A stretch of DNA of 64,000 nt from assembly GCA_030015575.1 (NCBI GenBank), contig JASDDO010000006.1:326106361-326170360 (forward strand), read 5' to 3'. Shown piece by piece: positions 21,973-34,135 of the stretch (its first letter is position 1; each line of letters starts with the position of its first letter). A program made the position numbers and the translations under genes. The stretch comes from Agapanthus africanus. Its lineage: Eukaryota; Streptophyta; Magnoliopsida; Asparagales; Amaryllidaceae. The notes under the pieces were generated by a model that saw nothing but the letters and a program-made list of their open reading frames with translations, had not been told where the DNA came from and did not search any database.

Positions 21973-23362
21973 TGATTGTATGAGATTTTGCGTGTGCGTT
22001 TTAAAAGATAAATACCGCAATCAATAACAGTGTCACTTGGTAGCTAGCCGGTTGAGTACGGGTCGGTCCACAGAGAGATAGATTCCTTTTTTTTATGTTC
22101 TAACGAGTTAATCCGATCAAGTCGGGTTTTGTTTTGCGATCTAAGAATGAGATTAAATTGATTAAAAGTCTTGCTAGGGTTAGGATTAGGTTAGTTTGGA
22201 AAAGGGATTCTACCCACTGCTTTCAATGCCCTAATGAAGAATATATGTGTTAGGGTAATAGTCAACAAAGGGGATTAGCACGACTAGGAAGAAACTTAGT
22301 TTCTTCCATTTGGTCCTTGTCCGTCCTTTCTTAACTCTTAGGCCAAACCTCTATTTAAATCAACCACAACCGGTCTAACTAGGGAATCACCGCTATCTTG
22401 TAGGATAGGGTGCCGTAGTGAGCGATGTGTGGTTAATTTAAATAGAGTCCTATTATAAAAATTATATGGGCAAAGAAAGAAGAGAGAGATTTACTTCTCT
22501 CAAACCTTCCCAATCCTAACCCTAACAAGTGAGGAATTACTCACTCATTAGGGAAGTTATGATAAGATTCATTTTTATAATTTTAAAAGACTATCTAAAT
22601 TGTAGATAATAAAAAACAGATAAAAAATTCAGGAATTAAATTCAGATAAAAGAATGCACGATAAAAAAAATACTTTTATTGATGACCTCTTGAAGATTAC
22701 AAGGAAATTAAAATTTAATCTAGAAATTAAAAAGAGGCATCTCAAAAGAGCCACCATAGAAGAGACACCCTTTATTTGGCTTTGAGCCCTCCTATTTATA
22801 GATAGGAAAAACCCTAGATTTACATTCTGATCCATACATGAAATTACAAAACAACCCCAAAGACCGAGTCAAAGCACCGCCACCCCACTGACACGTGCAT
22901 TGCACGGCCGCGGAACCGAGGCAGAATAGCCTGTTTGGCCGCGGATCCGCGGCCATTTGGTGGGCTCATGGGCCCAATTCTTTAGGGTTTCTTCAAGTTG
23001 CTTTTATCTTCTATTTTTTTCACTTGATCTCTCAGAATCTCTTCAATTCTCTTCCAGATTTCCAAAAGTGCAGAATTTGTGGACTTTTACCGTAAGCTTC
23101 GCGTTGAAGTCTTGAATCTTGTGCCGCCCTTGTGCTTTTTGCAATTGAACTGTTTGTTGATCTTCATTTGTTCCTTGAACTGTTAGGCGGTATCATATGG
23201 AGTCATCTATTGTTGGTTGTAGTCTCACTTTTGTAACATCTTTTCATGAATTTCACTGAATTGTTCTGAGAACCTGTAACCAGATATGGATCAAAAGCAC
23301 CTATTTATTTGTAATATGATTAAGAATGGGGAATATAATAATGCAAAATTCTGATATGAACA
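21973..23362 (-). mobile_element. LARD-A 5' LTR (1,390 bp)
   Basis: TGATTGTATGAG at the left, ATATGAACA at the right in plus coordinates. Element-strand core promoter: telobox AAACCCTAG complement at 22809 and TATAAATAGG complement at 22791-22800. GC dyad at 22937. U5 block near 22000-22080. Confidence 0.93.
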
Positions 23363-25546
23363 ATGATCCAGCCGAACCCTCCAGCCGAAGATCCTCCAGT
23401 AATAATTGAAGATGATAGAGGAGAGACATCAAATCCTCTGCCGGCTCTGTCAGCAACCAAGGAGGAGACCATCTCCAAATCCATGCTCGATGATTGTATA
23501 GCTTATCAAATACGAGCTCATCAGGCGAGCGAAACGGCTGGCCAAATCGTTAAAACTGGACGACCCTATCCGGGTTGGTACTATCAAATAAAGTACCCGC
23601 CAGGATATACGATCCCTAAATTCCATGTATATAAAAGGATGGGGAATCCACACCAGCACGTTGCTCAATTCAGAGCCTTGTGCGGTAATACTGGGGGTGA
23701 CAACAAACTGCTGCTTCGCCAGTTTGTTGGCAGCTTGTCGGAGACAGCATTTGAATGGTACTCCGAGCTCCCAAACGACTCCGCTAAGACATTTGCAGAA
23801 ATGGAGTTACTGTTTACACAAAGATTCGCAAGCGCTAGCGAGTGCATCCCGATCATCGCATTAATTAACGCCAGAGTGAAGCCAGGCGAAACATGGGTGC
23901 AGTACGCGATACGGTGGCGGAATCTATGGTCGAAATGCGAACAACGCATCGAAGAAGCTCTTGCGGTAGGCATGTTCGTCGGTACTCTTGATCCGCAGGC
24001 GACCATATCCCAGTTCATGATGTTCTTCAAGCCAACTACTTTCCAGGCCTTGATTTACAAGCTGGCCCAAATGGATCAGATGGGTCATAGACCATCTTCT
24101 TCGAAGATGGAACCTCCAAACGAAAAGGGGAAAGGGAAAGCGACCTTCGTCGCCAATGCTCAGCAGCAGCCCAGTGGTCCAAAACCAACTGATCGCCAAG
24201 ACGATAGACAACGATTCTTTAATGAGAAGCTGAAGCACCCTTATTCGTTTCCCCGGGATAAAACGGGGAGACTGTTCGAGCTGGCGGTGCGCAACAAGCT
24301 CATCACCTTGCTGGATCCAAAATGTCCACTGCAGCCCGGTGATGTCAACAATCCCAATTACTGCCCCTATCACCGAGTAATAGGCCATCCAATTGAAGAT
24401 TGCTTCGTCTTCAAAGGCTGGATTGAGGACCAATACCAACAGAGCAAATTCGCACTGTCCGAGAATTGGAAAGTAAGCCCGCCTCAGCCGCACGCTCTTA
24501 AAAGAGGGGACACACCGGGGGCATCATGCTCTTTTATAGAAGAAGCTCCATGGGAGGTCGTTCTTTCAGCCAAGACGAAAAGAATGCTGAAGGATCTCCA
24601 AACATACCTGGCAATCAGGTGGAAAAGTCCGCTGGAACCCGAGATCATTGAAAGAATGCTGAAGCCGCGCCTGACTCCAAGAATTGGTAGCGATAATCAA
24701 AACGCTCAGGCCTAGCCGTCAAAGTCTTCGAAGAATAAGAAGAAGGTCAAGAAGCCCGCACAGCCTGATAACAAGCGCACGGACCTACAAAAGCATATTG
24801 ACGTGCTGGAGGAATATAACCAGAAGGCGCGAACCCCCGTCACTCTCCAAGAGTTTCTCAACCACATCCTTAAAGATAGAGATGGCGATGAAGATGAGGG
24901 AGATGACTCGTTAGACAAACCTGAAGATTATGTGACAAGCTGCCATGTGATCTCTCACTCGTCAGTAGGTGGTGAAGAAGCTCCTGATACAGAGAAACTG
25001 GGGGCAGATCCCGAACCGGAACTCCTAGAACCGTCAGACGAGATGATTGACGTATTCCTGAATGAGGCGCTTCAGAAAAGCAAAGCTGATCGAGAGCGCG
25101 AAATTGCTATATTTGAAAAAGCCAAATGCCGGTGGCTGGACAAAAAGGTTGAAGTACCGCAACCGGATGGAAGCGCCTCTGTCGCCAGCAAAAGCAGGTT
25201 TAAGATAAAGAAGCAATTCGCTAAAGCCCTATTAATGGGAATGAAGTTGCCACCTTTCAAAGAAGACACTTCAGAAAATACGTTCCCCGACGGACTAGAT
25301 GCATATCCAAACTACTGCTTATACCATCAGAGGATCACACACCCTACCGAGGAATGCATGGCCTTTAAAAATTGGTGGCAGGGATACGTTGCTCACCGGC
25401 AGCATTTCAAGCAGATGAAGCGTAGAACTCGTCGGGAACAAAGAAGCACGACATATGCGCATAAAAGAACAGCCGGTGAATGTCACATGGTAAATTCCGG
25501 GGATCGCAAGTTCTCACTTTCGGGAGTGATTCTGATGAAGAAATAG
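23363..25546 (+). pseudogene. gag: Tat gag, capsid and zinc-knuckle-like region
   Basis: Continuation of 13240-14474. A Retrotrans_gag capsid domain is seen (YPPGYTIPKFHVYKRMGNP, HVAQFRALCG, LLRQFVGSLSETAFEWYSEL, FAEMELLFTQRF). An atypical zinc motif C-X2-H-X4-H-X4-C follows (CPYHRVIGHPIEDC, about 24361) and a second copy (CLYHQRITHPTEEC, about 25318). An in-frame TAG at 24713-24715 is followed by the same frame to 25546, where a frameshift near 25500 moves reading to the frame starting 25480. Role: particle structure and RNA binding by family; this copy is broken. Confidence 0.88.
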
Positions 25547-27495
25547 CCCACGGCCCTCTCTTCAAGGAATCCATCTCTAAAACAGAAGAAATGAATACCT
25601 GCGAGAACATTCAGCTGCACAATCACACGCTACCTGAAAAGAATCTCGGACCCGCAAACAAGGGATCGAACAAAAAGGATATGGGGAAAGAAAAGGTTCC
25701 TGAGGATATCACCCTCGATGACCGAGTCGTCGAAAAGCTGGCAGCCAAGGACCCGCCCAAGAAAAATAAGGTGGATTACAACGTTCTGGCACACCTGAGG
25801 AAGATACCCTCGCAACTAAGCATTCTCGACGCCCTTCTGCTATCCAAAAAGGCGAGAGATTCTCTGATCAAGGCATTACAAGAGCCTGACTAGTTTCAAG
25901 CTTTCCTCGCCGAAGAAAAGATGAAGGACGAGCTGGAAGAAATTCACACAGCAGACATCACTTTCGGCGATGAAGACCTCCTCCTCGGGACATGCGAGCA
26001 TAACCGTCCTTTGTACGTCATCGAATACTGTCATGACATCGAGATAGGGAAGATCCTGGTCGACAATGGATCCTCCATCAACCTTCTCAATGTGAAAGTG
26101 TTGAAAGAGATTTGCATAAGCGTTCAACACCTTGCTCGGGATAAAATCACTATCTCCGGGTTCGACTCCCAGTCATTACAGACGCTCGAGTCTATGATAC
26201 TGATGTTACGCTTTGGGCTGCTTGTCACTGATATCAAGTTCCACGTCATTGACGCCAAGACTTGCTACAACACTTTGCTCGGCCGGCCTTGGTTATACAA
26301 GTACAACATTATCCCTTCTACACAACATCGGTGTATGAAGTATTTCAAAGATGGACTTGAATACACTGTGACAGGGGAGATGAACCCATTCTCCATGAAT
26401 GATGTCCGAAAGTACGAAGATGCAAAATACTTCTTGCCAGACTTCGAAGACACGGAAAGGTGCCATAAGCCGGAGAATAAGCAAAAAGCTATCACCACCA
26501 TTCCGGTCTTCGGGAGCGATACTGAGGAGGAGGAAGAGATAGTCTATTCAGGACCGCCCCAATGCAACAAGCCGAGACCGTCCACCCCTATTCCGGTCTT
26601 CGGCAGCGACTCTGAGGATGAGGTCAAAGCAGTATTTTCTGTTCGGCCATCAATACAAATCTTCATTAGAGATGATCAGAGTTTACAGATTGCCATGGTT
26701 CCGCGAGAGCATTACAAAGAGCTCGACGCACTTGATACCTACAGTGTGCAAGAACAGCAGACGTTCTACGTCCCTCCCAGGCTAAAAGATGAAAAGGCGA
26801 TCCTCTTTTATCGATCCGCGGAAACCAAAATGGATAAAGAAATCTCGCATGATGCCGATTCTACGCTTGACAGGCTCCAACCCATCCGTCTGCCCAGATA
26901 CTACACAGAAGGATTAAAAAGGCTGTTGAGGCACCAAGGCATACGCTTGAAGCAGACTGCTCAACAAGCTCAGTTCTACAACAAGATCTGGAACGTCCCC
27001 GGAACTCAGCGAAAATTGCCCAACGGGAGAATGGAAACGATTGGGCTTGGATATGTTCAATCCAAGAAACGGGAGCGATTCCATGGCTGCTACGTTATAC
27101 ATGATTTCGATGAAGAGGGGGATGCTCTGTTAGAAGACGCTAACCCTGAACCAAAACGAGGTCCCGCCATGAAAGTGCCAAGTCCATCGTTCGAAGAACA
27201 GATGGACAAGCTAATAAGGGAAGCGGGTAAAAAGGTCCTGGATGACCATAGCCGCGAAATGGCCATCTATGAGAAAGTCAGGACGCAACGCCTCCTTCAG
27301 CAGGCCACGAAGGATGACGATGTCCTTCACCGTCAGCCCGCCATGCATTCCCAAGATAAGAAAAAGGCCCGAAGTGAATGCAAAAACAAATTAAAGAACG
27401 GAAAAAACGTTCGACAGCGGCAAAGCGGGTCTAAGAAGCCACGTGATCGAGAATTGAGCAGCCGGGATTCGTCTCTTATAAAGAAGATGGGTTGA
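25480..27495 (+). pseudogene. pro: Tat protease region and linker
   Basis: After the frameshift the frame runs through a TAG at 25891-25893 into the aspartic protease: HNRPLYVIEYCHDIEIGKI, LVDNGSSINLL (active site D-N-G-S-S, usual in Tat) and TCYNTLLGRPWL. An insertion-like linker follows with two copies of an acidic motif (IPVFGSDTEEEEE, IPVFGSDSEDE; a third, LTFGSDSDEE, is at 25495). The linker then reaches a lysine-rich tail. An in-frame TGA at 27493-27495 separates it from the RT block, which is in the same frame. One polyprotein in life; inactive here. Confidence 0.85.
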
Positions 27496-27543
27496 GCATA
27501 TTGTTTTCCCCAACACAAGACAAGGAAGATATTCGATCTTGTC

Positions 27544-28875
27544 ATGAAACATCAGATGATGACACTCCCGGAGTCCAAACACCACGAACAAGCAGACGAG
27601 ATCTCTCACCCGGATTATTGCTCCTATCACCGAGCGATAGGACATTCTCTCGAAGACTGCTTCACATTCAAAGACTGGGTAGAGGACCGGTATCAGCAAG
27701 GCAGGTTCGCTTTATCCAGCAGTTGGAGGGTAACCCCGCCACAGACACATGAACCGAAAACCACGTATGCAGCGAGAGTAGAAACAGATCAACATCGGTC
27801 TTGGAAACGATCTCGCACCTGTCACATAATAACGTTGACAGAAGAAAGAGGGCGCGAGGATATAGACGACCTTTCCCGGTGCTTCGAAAACGATGATGAA
27901 GAGGTAATCTCAGAGTTTCCACCGGCGTCAAAAGAGTTGGAAGATGGGATACATACTACTGCGGACAACCTAAGGAAAATCGACATGGGGATAGCAGACG
28001 ATCCACGGCCTACGTTCGTCAGTGAGCTGCTGTCTGAGAAACAAGTGGCTATGTTAAAAGATGTGCTCATGCAGTATAAAGACTGCTTCGCATGGAACTA
28101 TTCCAAAATGCCGGGGCTAGATCCGGAAATAGCGGTGCATAAATTGGCGATATCTCCGGACGTCAAGCTAGTCAAGCAAGCACCAAAAAGAATGCGGCTC
28201 GAACTTAAAATGAGCATCAACACCGAAGTCAAGAAGCTGATCGACTCCGGCTTCATCCAAGAGGTTCAGTATCCTAACTGGATCACCAACATCGTCCTAG
28301 TGATGAAGAAAAATAGGACAGTACGCATCTGCGTAGACTTTCGAGACCTCAACAAAGCATGTCCGAAGGATGACTTTTCCGTACCGGTCACCGAGCTGAT
28401 GATAGACAACATGTCCTCTCACGAAGTCTTCTCCTTCATGGATGGATCATCGGGATATAATCAAATAAAAATGCATCCCGAAGACCAGAAGCATAGCGCT
28501 TTCCGGACTTCTCTGGGCATATTCTGCTACAAAGTGATGCCTTTCGGCTTGAAGAACGCCGGTGCTACCTATCAGAAGGCTATGACGAAGATTTTCGATG
28601 ACCTCATACATGAAGTCGTCGAATGTTATATCGACGACCTTGTGGTGAAAAGCAAATCGCATGAAGAACATTGGGAGCATCTGAAGATCGTGTTTCAACG
28701 CCTTCGGAAATACAATTTGAAGATGAACCCTCTCAAATGTGCGTTCGGAGTTTCCTCAGGCAAATTCTTAGGATTCATCGTACGAAACCGGGGAATCGAG
28801 ATAGACCCATCGAAGATCAAGGCGATCATGGAAATGCCTCCGCCGAGAATTCTCAAGCAACTGCGATCTTTCTAA
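27544..28875 (+). pseudogene. pol: Tat reverse transcriptase with third zinc-like motif
   Basis: Starts with a third C-X2-H-X4-H-X4-C copy (CSYHRAIGHSLEDC) and a flank (WVEDRYQQGRFALSSSW) that repeats the flank of the first copy. RT motifs follow in order: GFIQEVQYPNWITNIV, VRICVDFRDLNKACPKDDF, FMDGSSGYNQIKM, FRTSLGIFCYKVMPFGLKNA, ATYQKAM and CYIDDLVVKS (YIDD rather than YVDD), then LKCAFGVSSGKFLGFIV. The TAA at 28873 sits inside LRSF-GKLAYIRRF and is a point stop; the frame continues. RT copies element RNA to DNA; catalytic aspartates present. Confidence 0.93.
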
Positions 28876-29517
28876 GGAAAACTCGCATATATCCGACGGT
28901 TCATAGCCAATCTCTCCGGCAAGTGCCGCCCCTACAGTCATTTAATGAGGAAGGGAACCCCATTCGTTTGGGATCGTAAATGCCAAAGCGCACTAGACGA
29001 AATCAAGCAATACCTACAGAATCCCCCGGTGTTAACCGCTTCGGTCAAGGTAAAGTCTCTCATTCTGTATACAACCGCCCTTGAGGGTTCTCTAGACGCA
29101 TTATGGGTACAAGAAAACGACCAAGGGAAAGAGAGAGCCCTCTACTATTTGAGTCGAGTTCTTCTGGGGGCAGAAAACAATTACTCTCCCATTGAAAAAC
29201 ACTGTCTGGCGTTAATCTTCGCGATAACGAAGCTCAGACACTATGCGTTGGCGCATAAGGTCCATCTCATATCAAAGGTGGATCCTCTCAAATATTTGAT
29301 GTCAAGATCCATACTAACAGGACGGCTCGCTAAATGGGCCCTACTCTTAATGGAGTTCTCGGTAACTTATCGACCTCTCAAGGCAGTGAAAGGCCAAGCC
29401 ATCGCCGACTTCCTCGCTGAGCATCCGATACCTGCCGACTCACCTTTAAATTGTGAATTGCCAGACGAGCACGCATTTGACACGATCGACAGGGAGAGAG
29501 GAGGGAGTGATATCTGA
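28876..29517 (+). pseudogene. pol: Tat RNase H (Ty3/gypsy type)
   Basis: GKLAYIRRFIANLSGKCRPY and the thumb/connection region lead to FVWDRKCQSALDEIK, then KERALYYLSRVLLGAENNYS, EKHCLALIFAITKLRHY and GRLAKWALLL, the Tat/Ty3 RNase H and tether. Residues around the first catalytic acid read YTTALEGSLDAL, so the usual Asp is not obvious. TGA at 29515-29517 precedes WELYFDGAS in the same frame. Confidence 0.85.
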
Positions 29518-29805
29518 TGGGAACTCTACTTCGACGGAGCATCTTCCATGAAGAAGCGAAAGCACAGCACCCCTATAATCAAATCTGGGGTAGGCCTCAT
29601 CTTCGTGACTCTACAAGGAGGGATAATGCGCTTTGCCTTCTCCTTAACAAAGCCGAGGACAAATAATGAAACCGAATATGAAGCTTTGACAGGAGGACTT
29701 GAGATCGCTGTCGACATGGGGATCAAAAACCTCCTCATATACGGAGACTTCCAGCTGGTCGTTAGCCAAGTAAACGGTGATTATCAAACGTGCAAACTAT
29801 AGTTA
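29518..29805 (+). pseudogene. pol: Archaeal-type second RNase H (aRNH)
   Basis: YFDGASS, GVGLIFVTLQGG, NNETEYEALTGGLEIAVDMG and YGDFQLVVSQVNG carry three acidic positions (D, E, D) of an aRNH; KADALAKLAKKL (about 29896) supplies the fourth. Presence of this second RNase H after the first is a Tat-lineage hallmark. A stop at 29800-29802 interrupts it. Confidence 0.88.
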
Positions 29806-31320
29806 GTGAAGTACGGCGAGAGAGTGCAACAATTGCTGACTCAAATTCCCTCCTACGCCCTGGAAAGCATACCGTGTGCAGAAAATAGCAAAGCGGATGC
29901 GTTAGCCAAACTCGCTAAAAAACTGGCTGACGAAAACCTCGATGATGTGAGGATCGTTGTGCAAAGTCGTCGGGTTCTCGCACCGGCAGAAATATCTCCG
30001 GAGTCGTCCGAAGAAAAGGAAGCGACCAAACAAGTGGCCCTACAGATAGAGGACCAGGAAAAGGTCAAGAATTGGAGAGAAGTCTTTATAGGCTACTTCA
30101 AATCCTGTCATACACCTGAGGATGCGTCCTCAAGACATCAGCTCATGAAAAGAGCTCTTTCTTTTGCCTTTGTCAATGATACTCTGTATAAGAGATCGTT
30201 CGACTCTCTGTGGCTAAGATGCCTGGGACCTGAAGAGGTAAGGAAAGTCGTCCAAGAAACTCACGACGGACTCTGCGGATCTCATCAAGCCGGGCCAAAG
30301 ATGAAGATGAAGATCAAAAGGATGGGCTACTATTGGACCACAATGATCCAAGACTGCCTCGAATACGCGAAGAGTGCCACTCGTGCCAAACTCATGGGGA
30401 CTTTATCCTCCAGCATCTAAACCCGCTACACCCGATAGTGGCTAGCTGGCCGTTCGAAATATGGGGAACTGACATAATCGGGCCCATTGAACCGGCATCA
30501 TCCAGGGGACATCGGTTCATATTGGCGACAACTGATTACTTCTCTAAGTGGGCAGAAGCAGTACCACTAAGAGAAGTGAAGACGGAAAACGTCCTCTATT
30601 CCTTCATGACACACGTCATCTATCGGTTCGGCTTTCTGCGACGGATTATCTCCGATAACGGGCCGGCCTACAGAAGTCACAAAATCAGCCGCTTCGCGTA
30701 GCAACATAATATAGACTAGAGATACTCTTCGGTCTATAATCCTCAAGCTAATGGTCTAGCTGAGGCTTTCAACAAGACCTTGACGAAGATCATAAAGAAG
30801 ACGGTGTCTCGAAATGGGAAGGGCTGGCATGAGAGACTGCATGAAGCTCTCTGGACGTATCGAACCACGTTCAAAACGGCCACAAACACAACGTTGTATG
30901 CATTGGTATTCGGCACTGAAGCAGTACTCCCTTTGGATAGAGCTACTCTCCTTACGAGTGGCAGTTCATTACGAGCTAACGGATGAAGAGAATGCTCATT
31001 TTCGGCTTGAGGAACTTGATGCCCTTGACAAAACCCGACTCATGGTGCAGCAAAACTTAGAAGCTTACAAAGCAAAAATGACACGCTCATACGAGAGATT
31101 GACTAAGCCGAGAGCATTCTGCCAAGGCAAACTTATGCTAGTGGTCAAGAGACCTATGATCCCCAATCGTGTCAAACGAGTGAAATTCGAGCCGAACTAT
31201 GAAGGCCCGTACATCATAGACAAAGTCTACCAGGGTGGGGCTTACTTGCTCATGGATATGCATGGCGAAAGGCCCTTCAGGCCAATAAACGGCCGCTTCT
31301 TAAAGAAATACTATGCCTGA
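29806..31320 (+). pseudogene. pol: Tat integrase
   Basis: After the aRNH tail comes the HHCC zinc finger (THDGLCGSHQAGPKM ... ECHSCQTHGD). Then the core: WGTDIIGP, RFILATTDYFSKWAEAVPL, ISDNGPAYRS and NPQANGLAEAFNKT, i.e. the D-D-E triad. The C-terminal end is LVVKRPMIPNRVKRVKFEP and YEGPYIIDKVYQGGAY. Damage: a frameshift near 30370 just before the CHSC cysteines, stops at 30699 and 30717, and a frameshift near 30955. Ends at TGA 31318. No chromodomain seen. Confidence 0.92.
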
Positions 31321-32685
31321 CCAAGACGTCTATAAACTACTACGGACCACAGTATCCCAAGGCTGACGCAGAAAATAAAAAATAAATAAATAAATAAATA
31401 AAGGAGAGAGAGAGAAACGGTACGTCCATAAGCGAGATGGACACGGATGAAAACCCGAAAGGGCTCCGTGAGTAAAAACAACAGGGTTACCGGCGAGTTT
31501 GTGAAAACCCGAAAGGACGCAATCTCGTTAAAAGACACTTGCATGGTCCTCTCGACCTTGTAAGGAGAAAATACCTGCATGAGATCCTTACGACTCACAA
31601 GGGAGAAACACACTTAAGGATCCCCACAATTCCTAAGGAGAAGTTACACTTACGAGATCCTCACGACTCATAAGGAGAATTCCCCTTTAAGACCCTCACG
31701 GCTCATAGGATTCAAAATCCTTAAGCTACAGGGATCTGAACTTGTTCTTAAGCCGTAATACACCCTGATTTTGCCCTACAAGCGGTTCAATATTGACTCT
31801 TATATACAATCCACGGGCACGAATAAACATTTCCCTAACAGAGTCCCACCAGCGACTAGGGATATGCTCACACGGTGAACAAACACTTGTAGGTCCTTTC
31901 GACTTACAAGGAGAAAACACTCTTGTAAGATCCTTACGACTTATAAGAGAACACACGCTTAAGAATCCTCACGATTGTTAAGGAGAAAACGCACCTACGA
32001 GATCCTCACGACTCGTAGGGAGAAATACTTTTATGAGACCCTTATGGCTCATGAAGTCAAAAGCTTTAGTCGACAGGATCCTAACCCTGTTTGCTAAGCC
32101 ATCTTTGTTTAAATCGACAAAGGCAAATAATGATTCGCTCTTGGCAATGTTCCAGTTGTAGCGATGCTAATGCCTGAATCGAAATCAAATTCCAGGTCCT
32201 TTCACGGCAAATGATGATTCGCTCCTGGCAATATTCCAGTCGCAGCGATACTGATGCTAAGACTGGCATCAGATTCCAAGTTCTATACTCGCGATAAAAA
32301 AAATCAGTGAGCCAAAAATGCATATGAAATAGCCGAAATGATGGGGCAACTTGCAACAAAAACAGCAAGTAAAACATATGTACACAAAATAGCCAAAATG
32401 TTTGGGCAACTCACAATAAAAATCAGCGAGTAAAAAAACAAAAAAATATAGCCGAAATGATTGGGCACCGCAAAAAATAGCCGAAATGATTGGGCAATCG
32501 CGACTTTCGCAATATAAAAAGCTGAAATGAGAGAGCACCGCGGAAAGTAAAAGATAAAAAAAATAAAATATAATAAAATGAAACTTTTGCCCTACAGATG
32601 AGATCACATCGATCCCTGTATACAATCCAAGGGCACAAACAAAGAGAGAATCATATCATCCCACCAGGCTCCATCAGAAAGAGAT

Positions 32686-33370
32686 CCAGATTTCAACAGC
32701 GACGTCTATAGCCTAGAGATCATCAACGGCGTTCCTTCTCATTCCAGCAGGATTCGGACGAGACAATCAATCTCAGAGTCACGGCAGAGTCCCTAGTTCC
32801 AGATTTCAACGGCGACGTCTACAGCCTAGAGATCATCAACAGCGTTCCTCCTCATTCCAGCAGGATACAGACGCGACATCCACCAAACGGAGCCATGGCA
32901 AAGTCCCTAGTTCCAGATTTTGACGGCGACATCTACAGCCTAGAGATCATCAACGGCGTTCCTTCTCATTCTAGCAGGATACGGACGCGACATCCACCAA
33001 ACGGAGCCATGGCAAAGTCCTTAGTTCCAGATTTCAACGGCGATGTCTACAGCCTAGAGATCATCAACGGCGTTCCTCCTCATTCCAGCAGGATACGGAT
33101 GTGACATCCACCAAACGGAGCCATGGCAAAGTCCCTATTTACAGATTTCGACGGCGACATCTACAGCCTAGAGATCATCAATAGCGTTCCTCCTCATTCC
33201 AGCAGGATTCGGACGCGACAATCAAATCTCGGAGCCACGGCAGAGTCCCTAGTTCCAAGTCTCGATGGTTCACAGATAACCTAGAGACCACCTCGACATT
33301 CGTCTCGTTACAGCAGACATAACATCAGCAAAGCGGAGCCATGGCAAAGCCCCTAGTTCCAAATCTTGAA
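32686..33370. repeat. 114-bp tandem repeat, 5-6 copies
   Basis: The phrase ccagattt(c/t)(a/g)acggcgac recurs at 32686, 32799, 32913, 33027 and 33141, with a diverged copy near 33255, i.e. a 113-114 bp period. 114 is a multiple of three, so short frames stay open (38-residue protein repeat with SLVPDF, SLEIINGVP), but nothing indicates translation. Confidence 0.92.
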
Positions 33371-33460
33371 GGTTCACAGAAAACCTAGAGACTATCTCGG
33401 AGCCGCAGCAAAGTTCCCAGTTCCATGACTCGGTGGTGCACAGACAACCGAGAGTCAACT

Positions 33461-33640
33461 CCTGACCACGTATGGCTAAAGTCAATCCTGACCCCGTATG
33501 GCTAAAGTCAATCCTGACCCCGTATAGCTAAAGTCAATCTTGACCCCGTATGGCCAAAGTCAACCCCTGACCCCGTAGAACACGGCTAAAGTCAATCCTG
33601 ACCCCGTGGAAAATGGCCAAAGTCAACCCTTGACCTCCCC
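33461..33640. repeat. 26-bp tandem repeat, ~6 copies
   Basis: Unit cctgaccccgtatggctaaagtcaat at 33461, 33487 and 33513, then looser copies. Directly follows the 114-bp array. Confidence 0.88.
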
Positions 33641-34030
33641 CATCGAAGCAATGCTTTGACCCAGGAGCAGGTCAGCTCATCAATCATTTACGAGTCCTCT
33701 CGACTTGTAAGGAAGAAAATTCCCTTGTGAGATCCTTACGACTCTCAAGAGAAAACACACTTAGGAATCCTCACGATTCCTAAGGAGAAAATACACCTAC
33801 GAGATCCTCTCGATCCGTAGGGAGAAAAATATTTATGAGACCCTCACAGCTCAAAAAATTGAAAAGTCTTAGGCAGCAGATCTGAACCTGTTTCCTAAGC
33901 CATCGCTACCGTGCAAAGAGTCCAAGATGGACAGCTACCTACTATCTACAGGCCACACTTGCTAAAATCGCATGGAGACAATACATCAAAGAGAAGAAAG
34001 CAACAGTGGGAGATAAAAAAATGTGTATCT

Positions 34031-34036
34031 TTTATT
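34031..34036 (-). terminator. Candidate poly(A) signal of antisense gene
   Basis: AATAAA on the minus strand, 100 bp past the antisense stop codon at 34136-34138. Confidence 0.55.
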
Positions 34037-34135
34037 AATGAATTCAGTTGAGTACAAGACGAATCATATAAAAGAATTAAAAAAATGGATACATGTTATT
34101 CAAAGATTACAAATATTTAAATGATACAATGGTAG

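Larger units (their letters stand above)
14475..23362 (-). mobile_element. LARD-A: non-autonomous Athila-related LTR element (8.9 kb, holds a solo LTR)
   Basis: Minus orientation: 5' LTR 21973-23362, PBS 21953-21970, leader, long ORF (20784-18754), PPT 17250-17266, 3' LTR 14475-17249. The TSD is ATGGT (14470-14474) and ATGAT (23363-23367), one mismatch. No gag, RT or integrase is present. Without the 1,365-bp solo LTR and its TSD copy it is about 7.5 kb, the size of LARD-B. It interrupts Tat gag. Confidence 0.93.
31321..34030. other. Tat spacer between integrase and antisense gene
   Basis: 2.7 kb without genes, dense in tandem repeats. ATAAATAAA and GAGAGA simple repeats lie at 31375-31415. 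Degenerate ~35-bp units (gagatcctcacgactcgtagggagaaa) are at 31540-32060 and again at 33690-33850. AT-rich short repeats (agccgaaatgattgggca) are at 32330-32530, the 114-bp array at 32686-33370 and the 26-bp array at 33461-33640. Tandem repeats in this position are typical of Tat/Ogre elements. Confidence 0.8.

Noticed and set aside
32895..33104. 69-residue protein with two 38-residue repeats
   Set aside because: Produced by the 114-bp satellite, whose period is a multiple of three.
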